Assembly: GCF_012641405.1 (NCBI RefSeq) | Contig: NZ_JABAII010000011.1 | Coordinates: forward strand, 1 to 64,000 | From: Rhizobium sp. P40RR-XXII | GTDB lineage: Bacteria; Pseudomonadota; Alphaproteobacteria; Rhizobiales; Rhizobiaceae | DNA: 64,000 bases | Direction of reading: 5' to 3' | Shown here: positions 1 to 9,013 of the stretch, piece by piece | Layout: every line of letters starts with the position of its first letter | Numbering within the stretch: the first letter of the stretch is position 1 | Notes under the pieces: generated by a model | What the model was told of the DNA's origin: nothing | The model's input: the letters and a program-made list of their open reading frames with translations, nothing else | The model's database searches: none | Made by a program: the position numbers and the translations under genes

Positions 1-96
1 CCCAGAACCACCAATCAGCATCGCAGCCAATCAAGGAAACACTAGAGCGAAAGTCGTCGTCGCCAGCAGCGCCGCCGCCCTCGTTCAGTGATCGGG

Positions 97-126
97 CTTA
101 TAGACCCTACCTCCGAACCAAGTCAA
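97..126 (-). promoter_or_regulatory. Putative rRNA-operon-type promoter reading out of the window
   Basis: On the minus strand there is a TTGACT -35 box (121-126) and a TATAAG -10 box (97-102) separated by 18 bp, or 17 bp if the -10 is read as CTATAA. The transcript would run leftwards from about position 90 through a GC-rich leader that leaves the window. The block following the -10 (GCCCGATCAC and a GGCGGCGGCGCTGCTGG stretch) resembles what I remember of rhizobial rrn leaders, so an rRNA operon just outside the left edge is my inference. No rRNA sequence is visible inside the window. It could equally serve a protein gene. Confidence 0.45.
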
Positions 127-384
127 CACTATCACTGTAAAAATTCTGACATTTTTGTAACTTATTGATTGTAAAACGGAATTTGATGCGATGTCGAAAT
201 TAGTGGGCGGTTTTACCTGGCAGGACGCGCTTTCGGGATTCATTTTGCGTCGCGCGTCGGAATCGTCCAAATAGAGGCCTAAGAACCACCTCCGCACCTC
301 CCCTGCCGGTAGATGGGCCGGCGGACGGGATTGCGTCTCATTGCCAGCTGCGCGCCCAAGACCTAATAGACATCGAACGATTAC

Positions 385-519
385 ATGGAGCGGAGCATGT
401 TGCTTCTCAACGAAGAGCGGACGCACGCGGCGCTGCCCTGGCCGGCCTTGATCGCAGCGCTCGAAGTCCTCACGATCACGATGGCTACCTGTGAACATGC
501 GCGGAGCCGGCAGGCGTGA
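385..519 (+). pseudogene. N-terminal relic resembling ornithine cyclodeaminase family
   Basis: A short frame (ATG at 385 or 397, stop TGA at 517-519) encodes MLLLNEERTHAALPWPALI and then an AALEVL segment. This resembles the first 25 or so residues of ornithine cyclodeaminase/mu-crystallin family enzymes, which typically begin with a strand followed by a helix containing an LP-x-x-xLI-x-AL pattern. After residue about 27 the similarity stops and the frame ends in unrelated residues. The usual family length is about 310-350 residues, so only the tip of a gene is present. Its stop overlaps the GTG start of hrpB by 4 bp. The likeliest reading is a deletion scar where an upstream gene was lost. 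A small translated leader for hrpB is the alternative. Confidence 0.4.
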
Positions 520-2993
520 CCTATAAGACGCCTTCACTACCGGAACTTCCGGTCTCGCATGTGCTTGCCGATATCGGCATCGCACTCGCCGACCATCGAC
601 GCGCCGTGCTTTCCGCGCCACCCGGCGCCGGCAAGACGACGCTGGTACCGCTTTATCTATTGGGGCAGGCGTGGCGCGGCGACGGCAGGATCATTCTTCT
701 GGAACCGCGACGGCTGGCGGCAAGGGCGGCGGCGGCCCGGATGGCCTCGCTGCTGAACGAACAGGTCGGCGATACCGTGGGCTATCGCATGCGGCTCGAC
801 AACCGCATCTCCGCCAAGACCCGCATCGAGGTGGTGACGGAGGGCGTGTTCGCCCGGATGATCCTCGACGACCCGGAACTCTCCGGCATTTCCACCGTCA
901 TCTTCGACGAATTCCACGAGCGCTCGCTGGATGCCGATTTCGGCCTGGCGCTGGCGCTCGACGTGCAGTCGGCGCTGCGCGAGGATTTGCGCATCCTTGT
1001 GATGTCGGCAACGCTGGACGTGGAACGCGTCGCGAGCTTGCTCGAAAACCCACCCGTCATCGAGAGCATGGGCCGCAGCTTTCCAATCGACATTCGCCAT
1101 CAGGACCGGCCGGCGGGCGAGCGGATCGAAGATACGGTCACGCGGACGATCCTCGACGCGCATGCGGACGAACAGGGCTCGATCCTCGCCTTCCTGCCGG
1201 GGCAGGCCGAGATCACCAGGACGGCGGAACGGCTCGAGGGTCGGTTCGGATCGGAGACAATGATCGCGCCGCTTTACGGCAATCTCAGCCAGAAGGAACA
1301 GGACGCGGCGATCCGGCCAGCAGCGCAGGGCACGCGCAAGATCGTGCTTGCCACCTCGATCGCCGAGACCTCCATCACCATCGACGGCGTGCGCATCATC
1401 ATCGACAGCGGCCTGCAGCGGCTGCCGGTCTTCGAGGCTTCGACCGGAATTACGCGGCTCGAGACGGTGCGCGTGTCCCGCGCCTCGGCCGATCAGCGGG
1501 CCGGCCGTGCCGGGCGAACCGAGCCGGGCATCGCCATTCGCCTGTGGCATCCGGGCCAGACGGCGGCGCTTCCGGCCTTTACGCCGCCGCAGATCCTTTC
1601 GAGCGACCTCTCGGGCCTCGCGCTCGATCTGGCCCATTGGGGCGTGCAGGATCCGGCGACGCTCGCCTTTGTCGACCAGCCGCCGGCGATAACGCTTGCC
1701 GAGGCGCGGACCTTGCTGCGGCAGCTGGGAGCGCTTGACGCGGAAAACGGGTTGACGGCGCGGGGCCGGCTGATGCGCGAACTCGCCTTGCCGCCGCGGC
1801 TGGCGGCGATGGTGATATCGGCCAGCGAATTCGGCCAGGCGCGCGAGGCGGCGTTGCTTTCGGTGCTGCTGACGGAACAGGGGCTCGGCGGGCAAAGCAT
1901 CGACCTCGAAGACCGGCTGCGGCGCTTCAAGACGGAAAAGGGCGAACGGGCGGAAGCCTCGCGTCGATTGGCCGGGCGCCTCGCCCAGGCGGCGGGCGGC
2001 AACGGCAGCCCCGTCTCTTCTACTCCTCCGCTCGCCGGTGTGCTGCTCCTGCATGCCTTTCCCGATCGGATTGCGCTGCAGCGCGGCGGACGGGGGCGCT
2101 TCGTCATGGCCAATGGTCGCGGCGCGGAGCTGCCGGAGACCGAGCGGCTTGCCGGCTCGCAGATGCTTGTCATTGCCGACCTCACCGGCCGGGCGCCGCA
2201 GGCGCGCATTGTTGCCGCGGCGGAGATTTCCCGCGCCGATGTGGAAGAGCATTTGCCGGGCGAAATCCGCACCGAGGATCAGAGCTTTTTTGACAAAGCA
2301 AGCCGCCAGGTGCGGGCGCGGCGGGTAACACGGCTTGGCGCGATCATCTTCGAGGAAACGCCGCTGCCGCGCCCAACCGGCGAGCAGGCGACGAAGGCGC
2401 TCGCTGACGGCATTCGCGAGCTCGGGATCGGCGTCCTGCCCTTTTCCAGGGAAGCTGCGCAACTGCGGGAAAGGATCGGCTTCCTGCAACGGACGATCGG
2501 CGAGCCCTGGGCTGACGTTAGCGACGAGGCGCTGCTTGCGCGGTTGGATGACTGGTTCACGCCATTTCAGGCCGATGCGCGCGGCCTTTCCGATATCTCC
2601 GCCGGCGGGCTCTCCAGCGGGCTTATGTCGCTGGTGCCGCATGAGCTGCAGCGCGATCTCGCCCGGATGGCGCCGACGCATTTCGAAGCGCCGACCGGGC
2701 AGCGCCATCCCATACAATATGACGGCGAGGAACCGCTGTTGACCATTCGCGTCCAGGAGCTGTTCGGACTGAAGCAGCATCCGGCCATCGGCGGCGGCAG
2801 ATTGCCGCTACTGCTCGAATTGACATCGCCGGCACATCGGCCGATCCAGACGACGCGCGACCTGCCGGGCTTCTGGGCGGGCTCCTGGAAGGATGTGCGC
2901 GCCGACATGCGCGGGCGCTACCCAAGGCATCCCTGGCCGGAAGATCCGGCGGAAGCCTTGCCGACCACACGCGCCAAGCCACGGGGGACCTGA
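516..2993 (+). CDS. hrpB: ATP-dependent RNA helicase HrpB (DEAH family)
   Basis: An 825-residue DExH-box helicase of the usual HrpB length. Visible motifs are Walker A GAGKTT at residues 37-42, the Walker B DEFH box at 131-134, SAT at 164-166 and the motif VI QRAGRAGR at 327-334. A long C-terminal HrpB-specific half follows. HrpB is an RNA-stimulated ATPase in the same superfamily as HrpA; its bacterial target is not well defined. The GTG at 516 is chosen because the protein then begins shortly before the conserved LPVSHVL segment. It overlaps the stop of the short upstream frame (GTGA). The stop is only 2 bp before actS, so hrpB, actS and probably actR could share a transcript. Confidence 0.93.
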   Translation: MTYKTPSLPELPVSHVLADIGIALADHRRAVLSAPPGAGKTTLVPLYLLGQAWRGDGRIILLEPRRLAARAAAARMASLLNEQVGDTVGYRMRLDNRISAKTRIEVVTEGVFARMILDDPELSGISTVIFDEFHERSLDADFGLALALDVQSALREDLRILVMSATLDVERVASLLENPPVIESMGRSFPIDIRHQDRPAGERIEDTVTRTILDAHADEQGSILAFLPGQAEITRTAERLEGRFGSETMIAPLYGNLSQKEQDAAIRPAAQGTRKIVLATSIAETSITIDGVRIIIDSGLQRLPVFEASTGITRLETVRVSRASADQRAGRAGRTEPGIAIRLWHPGQTAALPAFTPPQILSSDLSGLALDLAHWGVQDPATLAFVDQPPAITLAEARTLLRQLGALDAENGLTARGRLMRELALPPRLAAMVISASEFGQAREAALLSVLLTEQGLGGQSIDLEDRLRRFKTEKGERAEASRRLAGRLAQAAGGNGSPVSSTPPLAGVLLLHAFPDRIALQRGGRGRFVMANGRGAELPETERLAGSQMLVIADLTGRAPQARIVAAAEISRADVEEHLPGEIRTEDQSFFDKASRQVRARRVTRLGAIIFEETPLPRPTGEQATKALADGIRELGIGVLPFSREAAQLRERIGFLQRTIGEPWADVSDEALLARLDDWFTPFQADARGLSDISAGGLSSGLMSLVPHELQRDLARMAPTHFEAPTGQRHPIQYDGEEPLLTIRVQELFGLKQHPAIGGGRLPLLLELTSPAHRPIQTTRDLPGFWAGSWKDVRADMRGRYPRHPWPEDPAEALPTTRAKPRGT

Positions 2994-2995
2994 CA

Positions 2996-4333
2996 ATGGC
3001 ACGCTTCTTCCGCGGACTGGAAAAGCTGTCCGAGGCCGAAATGAAAGCGCAGGAGGGCCATCACACCAGCCGGCGGCTGCGGCTGCAGACGCTGGTACGC
3101 CTGCGCTGGCTTGCGGTCGGCGGCCAGACGGTGACCGTGATGATCGTCGCCTTCTGGCTGAAATTCCCCATGCCGCTGCTGCCCTGCTGCGTGCTGATCG
3201 CCTGCCTTGCCTGGATCAACTTCTTCCTGACACTGCGCTATCCACCGACGCACCGGCTGGAGCCGCCGGCGGCCTTTGCCCTGCTCAGCCTCGATCTTCT
3301 GCAGCTCTGCGGGCTGCTGTTGATCACCGGTGGGCTTGCCAACCCCTTCTCGGCACTGGTTTGCGTACCCGTCATCATTTCCTTCGCATCGCAGCCGATC
3401 CGCTACAGCATGCCGCTGATCCTGCTGGCGATGATCTGCATTACCGGCCTTGCCTTCTCGCCCTTTCCGCTTCCCTGGTATGAAGGCATCTCGATCAACG
3501 TCCACAATGTGATGCAGCTCGGTGTCTGGTGCTCGATTGCCTCCACCATGGCTTTTGCCGCCTTCTATGCCTATCGCGTCTCCATGGAAGCCTCGCAGCT
3601 CGCCGATGCGCTCTCGGCGACGGAGCTGGTGCTGCAGCGGGAAAAGCACCTGTCGCAGCTCGACGGGCTGGCGGCGGCCGCGGCGCACGAGCTCGGCACG
3701 CCGCTTGCGACCATCAGCGTCGTCGCCAAGGAGATGGAGCGCGAACTGCGCGAGGACGACCGCTTCCGCGAGGACGTGGCGCTGCTGCGCAGCCAGAGCG
3801 AGCGCTGCCGCGACATCTTGCGGCGGCTGACGACGCTCTCCTCCGAAGACGAGGCGCATATGCGGCGGCTGACGCTCTCCTCGATGATGGAGGAGATCAT
3901 CGCACCGCATCGCGAGTTCGGGATCACGCTGGAACTGATCGAGAAGAGCCCGCGCTCCGGGGAACCCGTCCTCAGCCGCAATGCCGGCATCATGTACGGC
4001 CTCGGCAACCTCATCGAAAATGCGGTCGACTATGCCCGCAAGACGGTGACCATCACCGTGGAGTATACCGTCGACACTCTGACTATTGTCATCGAAGATG
4101 ACGGCAACGGCTATTCGCCCGAAATACTGGCACGGATCGGCGAACCCTATGTCACATCGCGCCAGCGGGACGATACCGCCGGCGGCCTCGGGCTTGGCCT
4201 CTTCATCGCCAAGACGCTGCTCGAACGCTCAGGCGCCGCACTTTCCTTCAGCAATCGCGATTCGGAGGCGCCAGGCGCGCGCGTCCGCGTCGAATGGCCG
4301 CGCGTACTGATCGACAGTAATTCGACAAAATGA
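2996..4333 (+). CDS. actS: Redox/acid-responsive sensor histidine kinase ActS (RegB/PrrB family)
   Basis: A 445-residue membrane histidine kinase. About six hydrophobic segments lie in residues 38-195. They contain the quinone-binding signature GGLANPF at 112-118 that marks the RegB/PrrB/ActS family. The H-box has the phospho-acceptor His231 in AAAAHELGTPLAT. A conserved Cys271 in ERCRDIL matches the redox-active cysteine known from RegB. The C-terminal ATPase domain has the N-box NLIENAVDYA, the DDGNGY G1 box and a GGLGLGL G2 box. In rhizobia ActS phosphorylates ActR and is tied to acid tolerance and redox control of carbon, nitrogen and electron-transport genes. The ATG follows hrpB by 2 bp and actR lies immediately downstream, supporting the assignment. 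Confidence 0.93.
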   Translation: MARFFRGLEKLSEAEMKAQEGHHTSRRLRLQTLVRLRWLAVGGQTVTVMIVAFWLKFPMPLLPCCVLIACLAWINFFLTLRYPPTHRLEPPAAFALLSLDLLQLCGLLLITGGLANPFSALVCVPVIISFASQPIRYSMPLILLAMICITGLAFSPFPLPWYEGISINVHNVMQLGVWCSIASTMAFAAFYAYRVSMEASQLADALSATELVLQREKHLSQLDGLAAAAAHELGTPLATISVVAKEMERELREDDRFREDVALLRSQSERCRDILRRLTTLSSEDEAHMRRLTLSSMMEEIIAPHREFGITLELIEKSPRSGEPVLSRNAGIMYGLGNLIENAVDYARKTVTITVEYTVDTLTIVIEDDGNGYSPEILARIGEPYVTSRQRDDTAGGLGLGLFIAKTLLERSGAALSFSNRDSEAPGARVRVEWPRVLIDSNSTK

Positions 4334-4408
4334 TTTTCACGGCTTAAAACAGCGGTCGTCAAAATCGGTTGAATATGCAGGCGGATGGTCGCCGGGATAG
4401 AAGATAAA

Positions 4409-4996
4409 ATGACGGAAAAAGAGAGCGCTGCCCCACACGCGGGAGCGAAGGATGCCGCGGCCCATATCGGCCCGGATGCCACATTGCTGATCGTCGACGA
4501 CGACGGCCCGTTTCTGCGTCGGCTGGCACGCGCGATGGAAACGCGCGGCTTTGCAGTCGAGACGGCGGAATCGGTGGCGGAAGGCGTGGCCAAATCCAAG
4601 GCGAGCCCGCCCAAATACGCCGTGGTCGACCTCCGGTTGGGCGACGGCACAGGACTGGATGTGATCGAGGCGATCCGTCAGCGGCGCGACGATACGCATA
4701 TCGTCGTCCTGACCGGCTATGGAAATATCGCGACGGCGGTGACCGCCGTCAAACTCGGCGCGCTCGACTATCTCGCCAAACCCGCCGATGCCGACGACGT
4801 CTACGCCGCGCTGACGCAGCGCCCCGGCGAAAAGGCCGAGGTGCCTGAGAACCCGATGTCAGCGGACCGGGTGCGTTGGGAGCATATCCAGCGCGTCTAT
4901 GAAATGTGCGAGCGCAATGTTTCCGAGACGGCCCGCCGCCTCAACATGCATCGCCGCACGCTGCAGCGCATCCTCGCCAAGCGCGCGCCGAAATAG
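4409..4996 (+). CDS. actR: Response regulator ActR (RegA/PrrA family)
   Basis: A 195-residue response regulator, cognate of the adjacent ActS. The receiver domain (residues 25-140) has the acidic pocket D30-D32, phospho-acceptor D74 in AVVDLRLGDG, T102 and K124. A proline-containing linker leads to a Fis-like helix-turn-helix at about 155-192 ending in NMHRRTLQRIL, the DNA-recognition part shared by RegA/PrrA/ActR. I chose the ATG giving MTEKESAAPH because it matches the family length (about 184-195). An in-frame ATG 24 bp upstream (4385) would add eight residues and cannot be excluded. The role is transcriptional control in response to acid and redox state. Confidence 0.92.
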   Translation: MTEKESAAPHAGAKDAAAHIGPDATLLIVDDDGPFLRRLARAMETRGFAVETAESVAEGVAKSKASPPKYAVVDLRLGDGTGLDVIEAIRQRRDDTHIVVLTGYGNIATAVTAVKLGALDYLAKPADADDVYAALTQRPGEKAEVPENPMSADRVRWEHIQRVYEMCERNVSETARRLNMHRRTLQRILAKRAPK

Positions 4997-4997
4997 G

Positions 4998-5486
4998 CTA
5001 CTCTGAAGCGAAGGACTTGCCCGTCGCCCATTCGGCCAGCAGCAGGCGCTGGGCGGCGGCGCGGGAGAAATTCAGCGTCACGGACTTGCGCGTCGCCGGC
5101 GGCAGCCGATGCTCCGGCGCCTCGCGCAGCATATGGGCGCCGTAACCATCCGACAGAAATAGCCCGCAATCCTCGGGGAAGATATCCAGCGGCACGTCCT
5201 TGTGCGTCGCGAAGAACATCCGGTCGCAATGCTGCCGGTATTCGGGCCATTTGCGATCGACGCGGAAATCCTCGATCGACGTCTTGATCTCGATGATCCA
5301 GATCTCACCCTTTTCCGAGAGGCTGATGAGGTCGGCGCGGCGGCCGCTGGCAAGCGGCAACTCCGGCAAGACCGCGTGACGCATGTCGTGCAGTAAAAGT
5401 TGCACGCCCTTGCGTACAAGCATGGCCCTTTCCGATTGTCGGCCATCTATTAACGGATTGTTATTGTAAACGTTCAAAATCGTCAT
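4998..5486 (-). CDS. mmcB: MmcB-family DNA repair protein
   Basis: A 162-residue protein resembling the alphaproteobacterial MmcB family, named after the mitomycin C-inducible Caulobacter protein. The core carries residues arranged like a PD-(D/E)xK nuclease: D52 in RRADLIS and E66-I-K68 in WIIEIKTS. This suggests an endonuclease-like fold, but catalytic activity is inferred. The start is placed at MTILNVYNNN because a longer reading adds a non-conserved hydrophobic stretch and begins in the promoter region of the divergent L,D-transpeptidase gene. It is convergent with actR, whose stop lies 1 bp away. The role would be in DNA damage tolerance in the cytoplasm. No SOS box was identified with confidence. 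Confidence 0.8.
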   Translation of the reverse strand: MTILNVYNNNPLIDGRQSERAMLVRKGVQLLLHDMRHAVLPELPLASGRRADLISLSEKGEIWIIEIKTSIEDFRVDRKWPEYRQHCDRMFFATHKDVPLDIFPEDCGLFLSDGYGAHMLREAPEHRLPPATRKSVTLNFSRAAAQRLLLAEWATGKSFASE

Positions 5487-5667
5487 GAATTGTCTCGGGA
5501 ACAGGGCAAGCATTGTTGCAAAAAAACCATGTCCTTCTAATTTGCGCGCCGGCGCTATTTTTGTAGGGCCACAGCCGCTTGCAAAGCTAAGTTTAATGGA
5601 AAATAAACTGTAGACAAAGATGGTAGATAACCATCCGTTCCCTGCCACGAAATTTCAAGAGACTTCC

Positions 5668-6360
5668 ATGCGCATCCGTAATGCTATGACCGCACTCGGC
5701 CTTGTCGCAACGCTCGCAGCGGCTGGCTATGCCATCCCTGCGGCAGCCAAGCCCTCCGCCATTGCCAATCCCGCCACCATTGCCGCTCCCGCTACCGACG
5801 CCCTCAAGACGTTCGACAGCGATTATGGCGTCACGAGCGACAACGGCTTCCAGCTGCCGGCGATCCCGATCCAGAAGGTGAAGCCGCAGTTCCGCCGCCA
5901 GATCGTTTCCTACAAGTCCGACGAGGCTGAAGGCACGATCATCGTCAACACGCGCGAGCGCCATCTCTACTATATCCTCGGGAACGGCGAAGCGATGCGT
6001 TACGGCATCGGCGTCGGCAAGCAGGGCTTCGCCTGGTCGGGCACTGCTTACGTTGCCTGGAAGCAGGAATGGCCGAGCTGGCATCCGCCGAAAGAAATGG
6101 CAGTCCGCCGTCCGGAAATCGCCAAATACGTCGATGGCGGCATGAACCCCGGCCTGTCGAACCCACTCGGCGCGCGCGCCATGTATCTCTACAACGACAA
6201 GGGCCAGGACACGCTGTTCCGCCTGCACGGCACGCCGGAATGGGCGTCGATCGGCACGGCCGCTTCCTCGGGCTGCATCCGCCTGATGAACCAGGACGTC
6301 ATCGACCTCTATAGCCGCGTTCTGCCTGGTCACAGCACCAAGGTCGTCGTCATCCAGTAA
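5668..6360 (+). CDS. L,D-transpeptidase (YkuD/ErfK domain)
   Basis: A 230-residue exported protein. The N-terminus has a basic start, a hydrophobic core and an Ala-rich cleavage region near residue 27, fitting Sec signal peptidase I processing. The YkuD catalytic motif is complete: His187 in LHGTPEWAS and SSGCIRL with the nucleophile Cys203. Such enzymes form 3-3 peptide cross-links in peptidoglycan or attach proteins to it; Rhizobiales carry many paralogues, so the exact job is unknown. The start MRIRNAM is chosen because it gives a proper signal peptide; an in-frame ATG 48 bp upstream does not. A strong terminator follows. Confidence 0.88.
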   Translation: MRIRNAMTALGLVATLAAAGYAIPAAAKPSAIANPATIAAPATDALKTFDSDYGVTSDNGFQLPAIPIQKVKPQFRRQIVSYKSDEAEGTIIVNTRERHLYYILGNGEAMRYGIGVGKQGFAWSGTAYVAWKQEWPSWHPPKEMAVRRPEIAKYVDGGMNPGLSNPLGARAMYLYNDKGQDTLFRLHGTPEWASIGTAASSGCIRLMNQDVIDLYSRVLPGHSTKVVVIQ

Positions 6361-6379
6361 TCACTGGACATTCGGATTG

Positions 6380-6420
6380 AAAAAGGCCGCCGGATCGATA
6401 TCCGGCGGCCTTTTTGTTTG
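6380..6420 (+). terminator. Rho-independent terminator after the L,D-transpeptidase gene
   Basis: An 11-bp perfect GC-rich stem (6385-6395 with 6400-6410) around a CGAT loop is followed by TTTTTGTTT. It is preceded by an A-run, so it may work in both directions. Confidence 0.9.
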
Positions 6421-6451
6421 GGGAACGGGGTCGATGCTATATCACCCTACC

Positions 6452-6500
6452 CGCCCTCGTCCTTCGAGGCTCCGCCTTCGGCTGCGCATCTCAGGATGAG
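6452..6500 (+). repeat. Palindromic intergenic repeat, left arm (CCTTCGAGG...CTCAGGATGAG type)
   Basis: The segment contains CCTCGTCCTTCGAGGC, a short GCCTTCGGC hairpin and CTCAGGATGAG. Related words recur in inverted order at 6650-6706 (CTCATCCTGAGG ... CCTCGAAGGATCGAGG) and in altered form at 41786-41903. It looks like a rhizobial mosaic (RIME2-like) element. The family name is from memory. Confidence 0.6.
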
Positions 6501-6515
6501 AGCTGATCTTTTCCC

Positions 6516-6632
6516 CTAGAGCCGGATGATTTTAGGTCTGTTCGACCAAAAATCTGAATCCGCTCTAGAAACAAAGAAGTAGAGCGTGATGTCGCCTGGA
6601 AACCGCCTACACTTTTCGGCATCACGCTCTAA
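6516..6632 (+). repeat. 117-bp two-hairpin intergenic repeat, copy 1
   Basis: Two adjacent inverted repeats: the first runs from CTAGAGCCGGATGATTTTAG to AATCCGCTCTAG, the second from TAGAGCGTGATG to CATCACGCTCTA. The reverse complement matches the element at 60015-60130 over almost its whole length, with scattered substitutions. It is inserted between the two arms of another palindromic repeat. No coding potential is visible. Confidence 0.75.
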
Positions 6633-6649
6633 CCGCAAGATCCTCTCCA

Positions 6650-6706
6650 CCTCATCCTGAGGTGCCTTGCCGGCGAAGGCGACAAGGCCTCGAAGGATCG
6701 AGGTGG
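6650..6706 (-). repeat. Palindromic intergenic repeat, right arm
   Basis: This is an approximately inverted counterpart of 6452-6500: CCTCATCCTGAGG, a GCC-rich hairpin, then CCTCGAAGGATCGAGG. Together the two arms flank the 117-bp two-hairpin repeat. It lies directly downstream of the malate synthase stop and may affect its mRNA 3' end. Confidence 0.6.
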
Positions 6707-6726
6707 CCCCAGATGGAGGGAAGGGA

Positions 6727-8895
6727 TCACCCCGCCTGCTTCGCCTTCAGCTCGATGCGGCGGCGGTGCAGGACCGGTTCGGTATAGCCGTTCGGCTGCT
6801 CGCGGCCCTTGAGGACGAGATCGAGGGCTGCCCGGAAGGCGACCGAACCGTCGAAATTGCCGGCCATCGGCCTATAGAGGGGATCACCGTCGTTCTGCTG
6901 GTCGACCACGGCAGCCATGCGCTTCATCGTCTCGATGATCTGCGCTTCGGTGATGACCTTGTGGTGCAGCCAGTTGGCCATGTGCTGCGCAGAAATGCGC
7001 AGGGTGGCGCGATCTTCCATGAGGCCGATATTGTTGATGTCGGGAACCTTGGAGCAGCCGACGCCCTGATCGACCCAGCGCACGACATAGCCGAGGATGC
7101 CCTGGCTATTGTTGTCGATCTCGCGCTGGATTTCCTCCGGCGTCCAGTTCGGCCGCGAGGCGACCGGCACGGAGAGAATGTCGGAAAGCTTGGCGCGGGC
7201 GCGGCTCTTCAGGCTCTTCTGCACGTCGGCGACATTGACGCGATGATAATGGGTGGCATGCAGCGTCGCCGCCGTCGGGGACGGCACCCAGGCGGTGTTT
7301 GCGCCGGCCTTCGGGTGGGCGATCTTCTGCTCGAGCATGGCCGCCATCAGATCCGGCATGGCCCACATGCCCTTGCCGATCTGGGCATGGCCGGAGAGGC
7401 CGCATTCCAGGCCGATATCGACGTTCCAGTTCTCATAGGCCGCGATCCAGGCCGCCTGCTTCATATCACCCTTGCGGATCATCGGGCCTGCTTCCATCGA
7501 GCTATGGATTTCGTCGCCAGTGCGATCGAGGAAACCGGTATTGATGAAAACGACGCGCTCGCGGGCGGCGCGGATGGCTTCCTTGAGGTTGACCGTCGTG
7601 CGGCGCTCCTCGTCCATGATGCCCATTTTGATAGTATTGCGCGGCATCCCAAGCAGGTCTTCGACGCGCGAGAAGATATCAACCGCGAAAGCGACTTCTT
7701 CCGGACCATGCATCTTCGGCTTGACGACGTACATGGAGCCGGTGCGGGAATTCTTGCGGCGGCCGTTCGGGCCGATGTCATAAAGTGCGATCAGGCCGGT
7801 AATCGCGGCATCCATGATGCCCTCGGGCACCTCGTTTCCATCACGGTCAAGAATGGCCGGATTGGTCATCAGGTGGCCGACATTGCGCACCAGCATCAGC
7901 GAGCGGCAATGCAGATCGAAAGTGCTGCCATCCGGCGCGGTATAGGTGACATCGGGGTTGAGGCGGCGCGTGAAGGTCTTGCCGCCCTTGGCGACCTCTT
8001 CGGTCAGGTCGCCCTTCATCAGGCCGAGCCAGTTGCGGTAAACCTCCGCCTTGTCGTCGGCATCGACGGCCGCGATCGAATCCTCGCAATCCATGATCGT
8101 GGTGATCGCCGATTCCAGCCGGACATCGGAAATGTTTGCCGGGTCGGCCTTGCCGATATCGGTGCCGGCATCGATAACGACTTCGATATGGATGCCGTTC
8201 TGCTTCAGCAGGATATGCGAGGGATTGGCTGCATCGCCGAGATAACCGGCGAAATGGCTGCGATCCGCCAGCGCCGTAACGCCACCTTTTGTCGTGATCG
8301 CCAGTGCGCCATCCTTCACAGCAAGACCGGTGACGTCCTTCCAGCCTGCGCCGGCAAGCGGCACGGCGGAATCGAGGAAATCGCGAACCCAGGCGATGAC
8401 TTTCTCGCCGCGCTTGGGGTTATAGGTCCTGCCCCTCTCGGCGCCATCAGTCTCAGGAATGGCATCGGTGCCATAAAGAGCATCGTAAAGCGATCCCCAG
8501 CGGGCGTTGGCCGCGTTCAGGGCATAGCGGGCATTCATGACGGGAACGACGAGCTGCGGGCCGGCAATCTCCGATATCTCGGGATCGACATTGGCGGTCG
8601 AAATCGTAAAGGCCGGGCCTTCGGGCACGATATAGCCGATGTCGCGAAGGAAGGCCTCGTAGGCGGCGAGATCGACGGGCGCGCCGTTCTTGCGATACCA
8701 GTCGTCAAGCGCTGCCTGCATGTGGTCACGCTTGGCGAGCAGCTCGCGGTTCTTCGGCGCGAGATCGTGGACGATCTTGGAGAAGCCGGCAAAAAAGGCG
8801 TCGGCGTCGATGCCTGAACCCGGCAGCGCTTCCTTGACGAGGAAATGATAAAGCACCGGTTCGATCTGCATCCCGTTCTTCTCAATGCGGCTCAT
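6727..8895 (-). CDS. glcB: Malate synthase G
   Basis: A 722-residue protein, the same size as isoform G malate synthase (about 723). It condenses glyoxylate and acetyl-CoA to malate in the cytoplasm. It functions in the glyoxylate shunt or in use of glycolate and glyoxylate. Characteristic segments include [20 protein letters not shown] near the N-terminus, the central [17 protein letters not shown] acidic block and [21 protein letters not shown]. No isocitrate lyase or glycolate oxidase gene is adjacent, so it seems to stand alone. The start ATG ([12 protein letters not shown]) fits the usual N-terminus. The 3' end abuts a cluster of palindromic repeats. Confidence 0.95.
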   Translation of the reverse strand: MSRIEKNGMQIEPVLYHFLVKEALPGSGIDADAFFAGFSKIVHDLAPKNRELLAKRDHMQAALDDWYRKNGAPVDLAAYEAFLRDIGYIVPEGPAFTISTANVDPEISEIAGPQLVVPVMNARYALNAANARWGSLYDALYGTDAIPETDGAERGRTYNPKRGEKVIAWVRDFLDSAVPLAGAGWKDVTGLAVKDGALAITTKGGVTALADRSHFAGYLGDAANPSHILLKQNGIHIEVVIDAGTDIGKADPANISDVRLESAITTIMDCEDSIAAVDADDKAEVYRNWLGLMKGDLTEEVAKGGKTFTRRLNPDVTYTAPDGSTFDLHCRSLMLVRNVGHLMTNPAILDRDGNEVPEGIMDAAITGLIALYDIGPNGRRKNSRTGSMYVVKPKMHGPEEVAFAVDIFSRVEDLLGMPRNTIKMGIMDEERRTTVNLKEAIRAARERVVFINTGFLDRTGDEIHSSMEAGPMIRKGDMKQAAWIAAYENWNVDIGLECGLSGHAQIGKGMWAMPDLMAAMLEQKIAHPKAGANTAWVPSPTAATLHATHYHRVNVADVQKSLKSRARAKLSDILSVPVASRPNWTPEEIQREIDNNSQGILGYVVRWVDQGVGCSKVPDINNIGLMEDRATLRISAQHMANWLHHKVITEAQIIETMKRMAAVVDQQNDGDPLYRPMAGNFDGSVAFRAALDLVLKGREQPNGYTEPVLHRRRIELKAKQAG

Positions 8896-9013
8896 GCCAA
8901 ATACTCCTCAAGGCCATCTGATGGCTCATTTTTCACATGCTGCCACTTTGCCGATCGTTTCGCTTCCGTCAATTTGGCAATAGTTCGAAAGATTTATGCG
9001 TTGAGGGAAATAA

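Noticed and set aside
85-621. 178-codon minus-strand frame at the left end
   Set aside because: It runs antisense through the hrpB start and the putative rrn-type promoter, has no recognisable motif and is Arg-rich, as expected of an antisense shadow in GC-rich DNA.
657-2780. 707-codon minus-strand frame opposite hrpB
   Set aside because: Antisense shadow; hrpB has all helicase motifs.
6667-8817. 716-codon plus-strand frame opposite glcB
   Set aside because: It is the antisense of malate synthase G. The composition (many His, Arg and Asp with no family motif) is that of a shadow frame.
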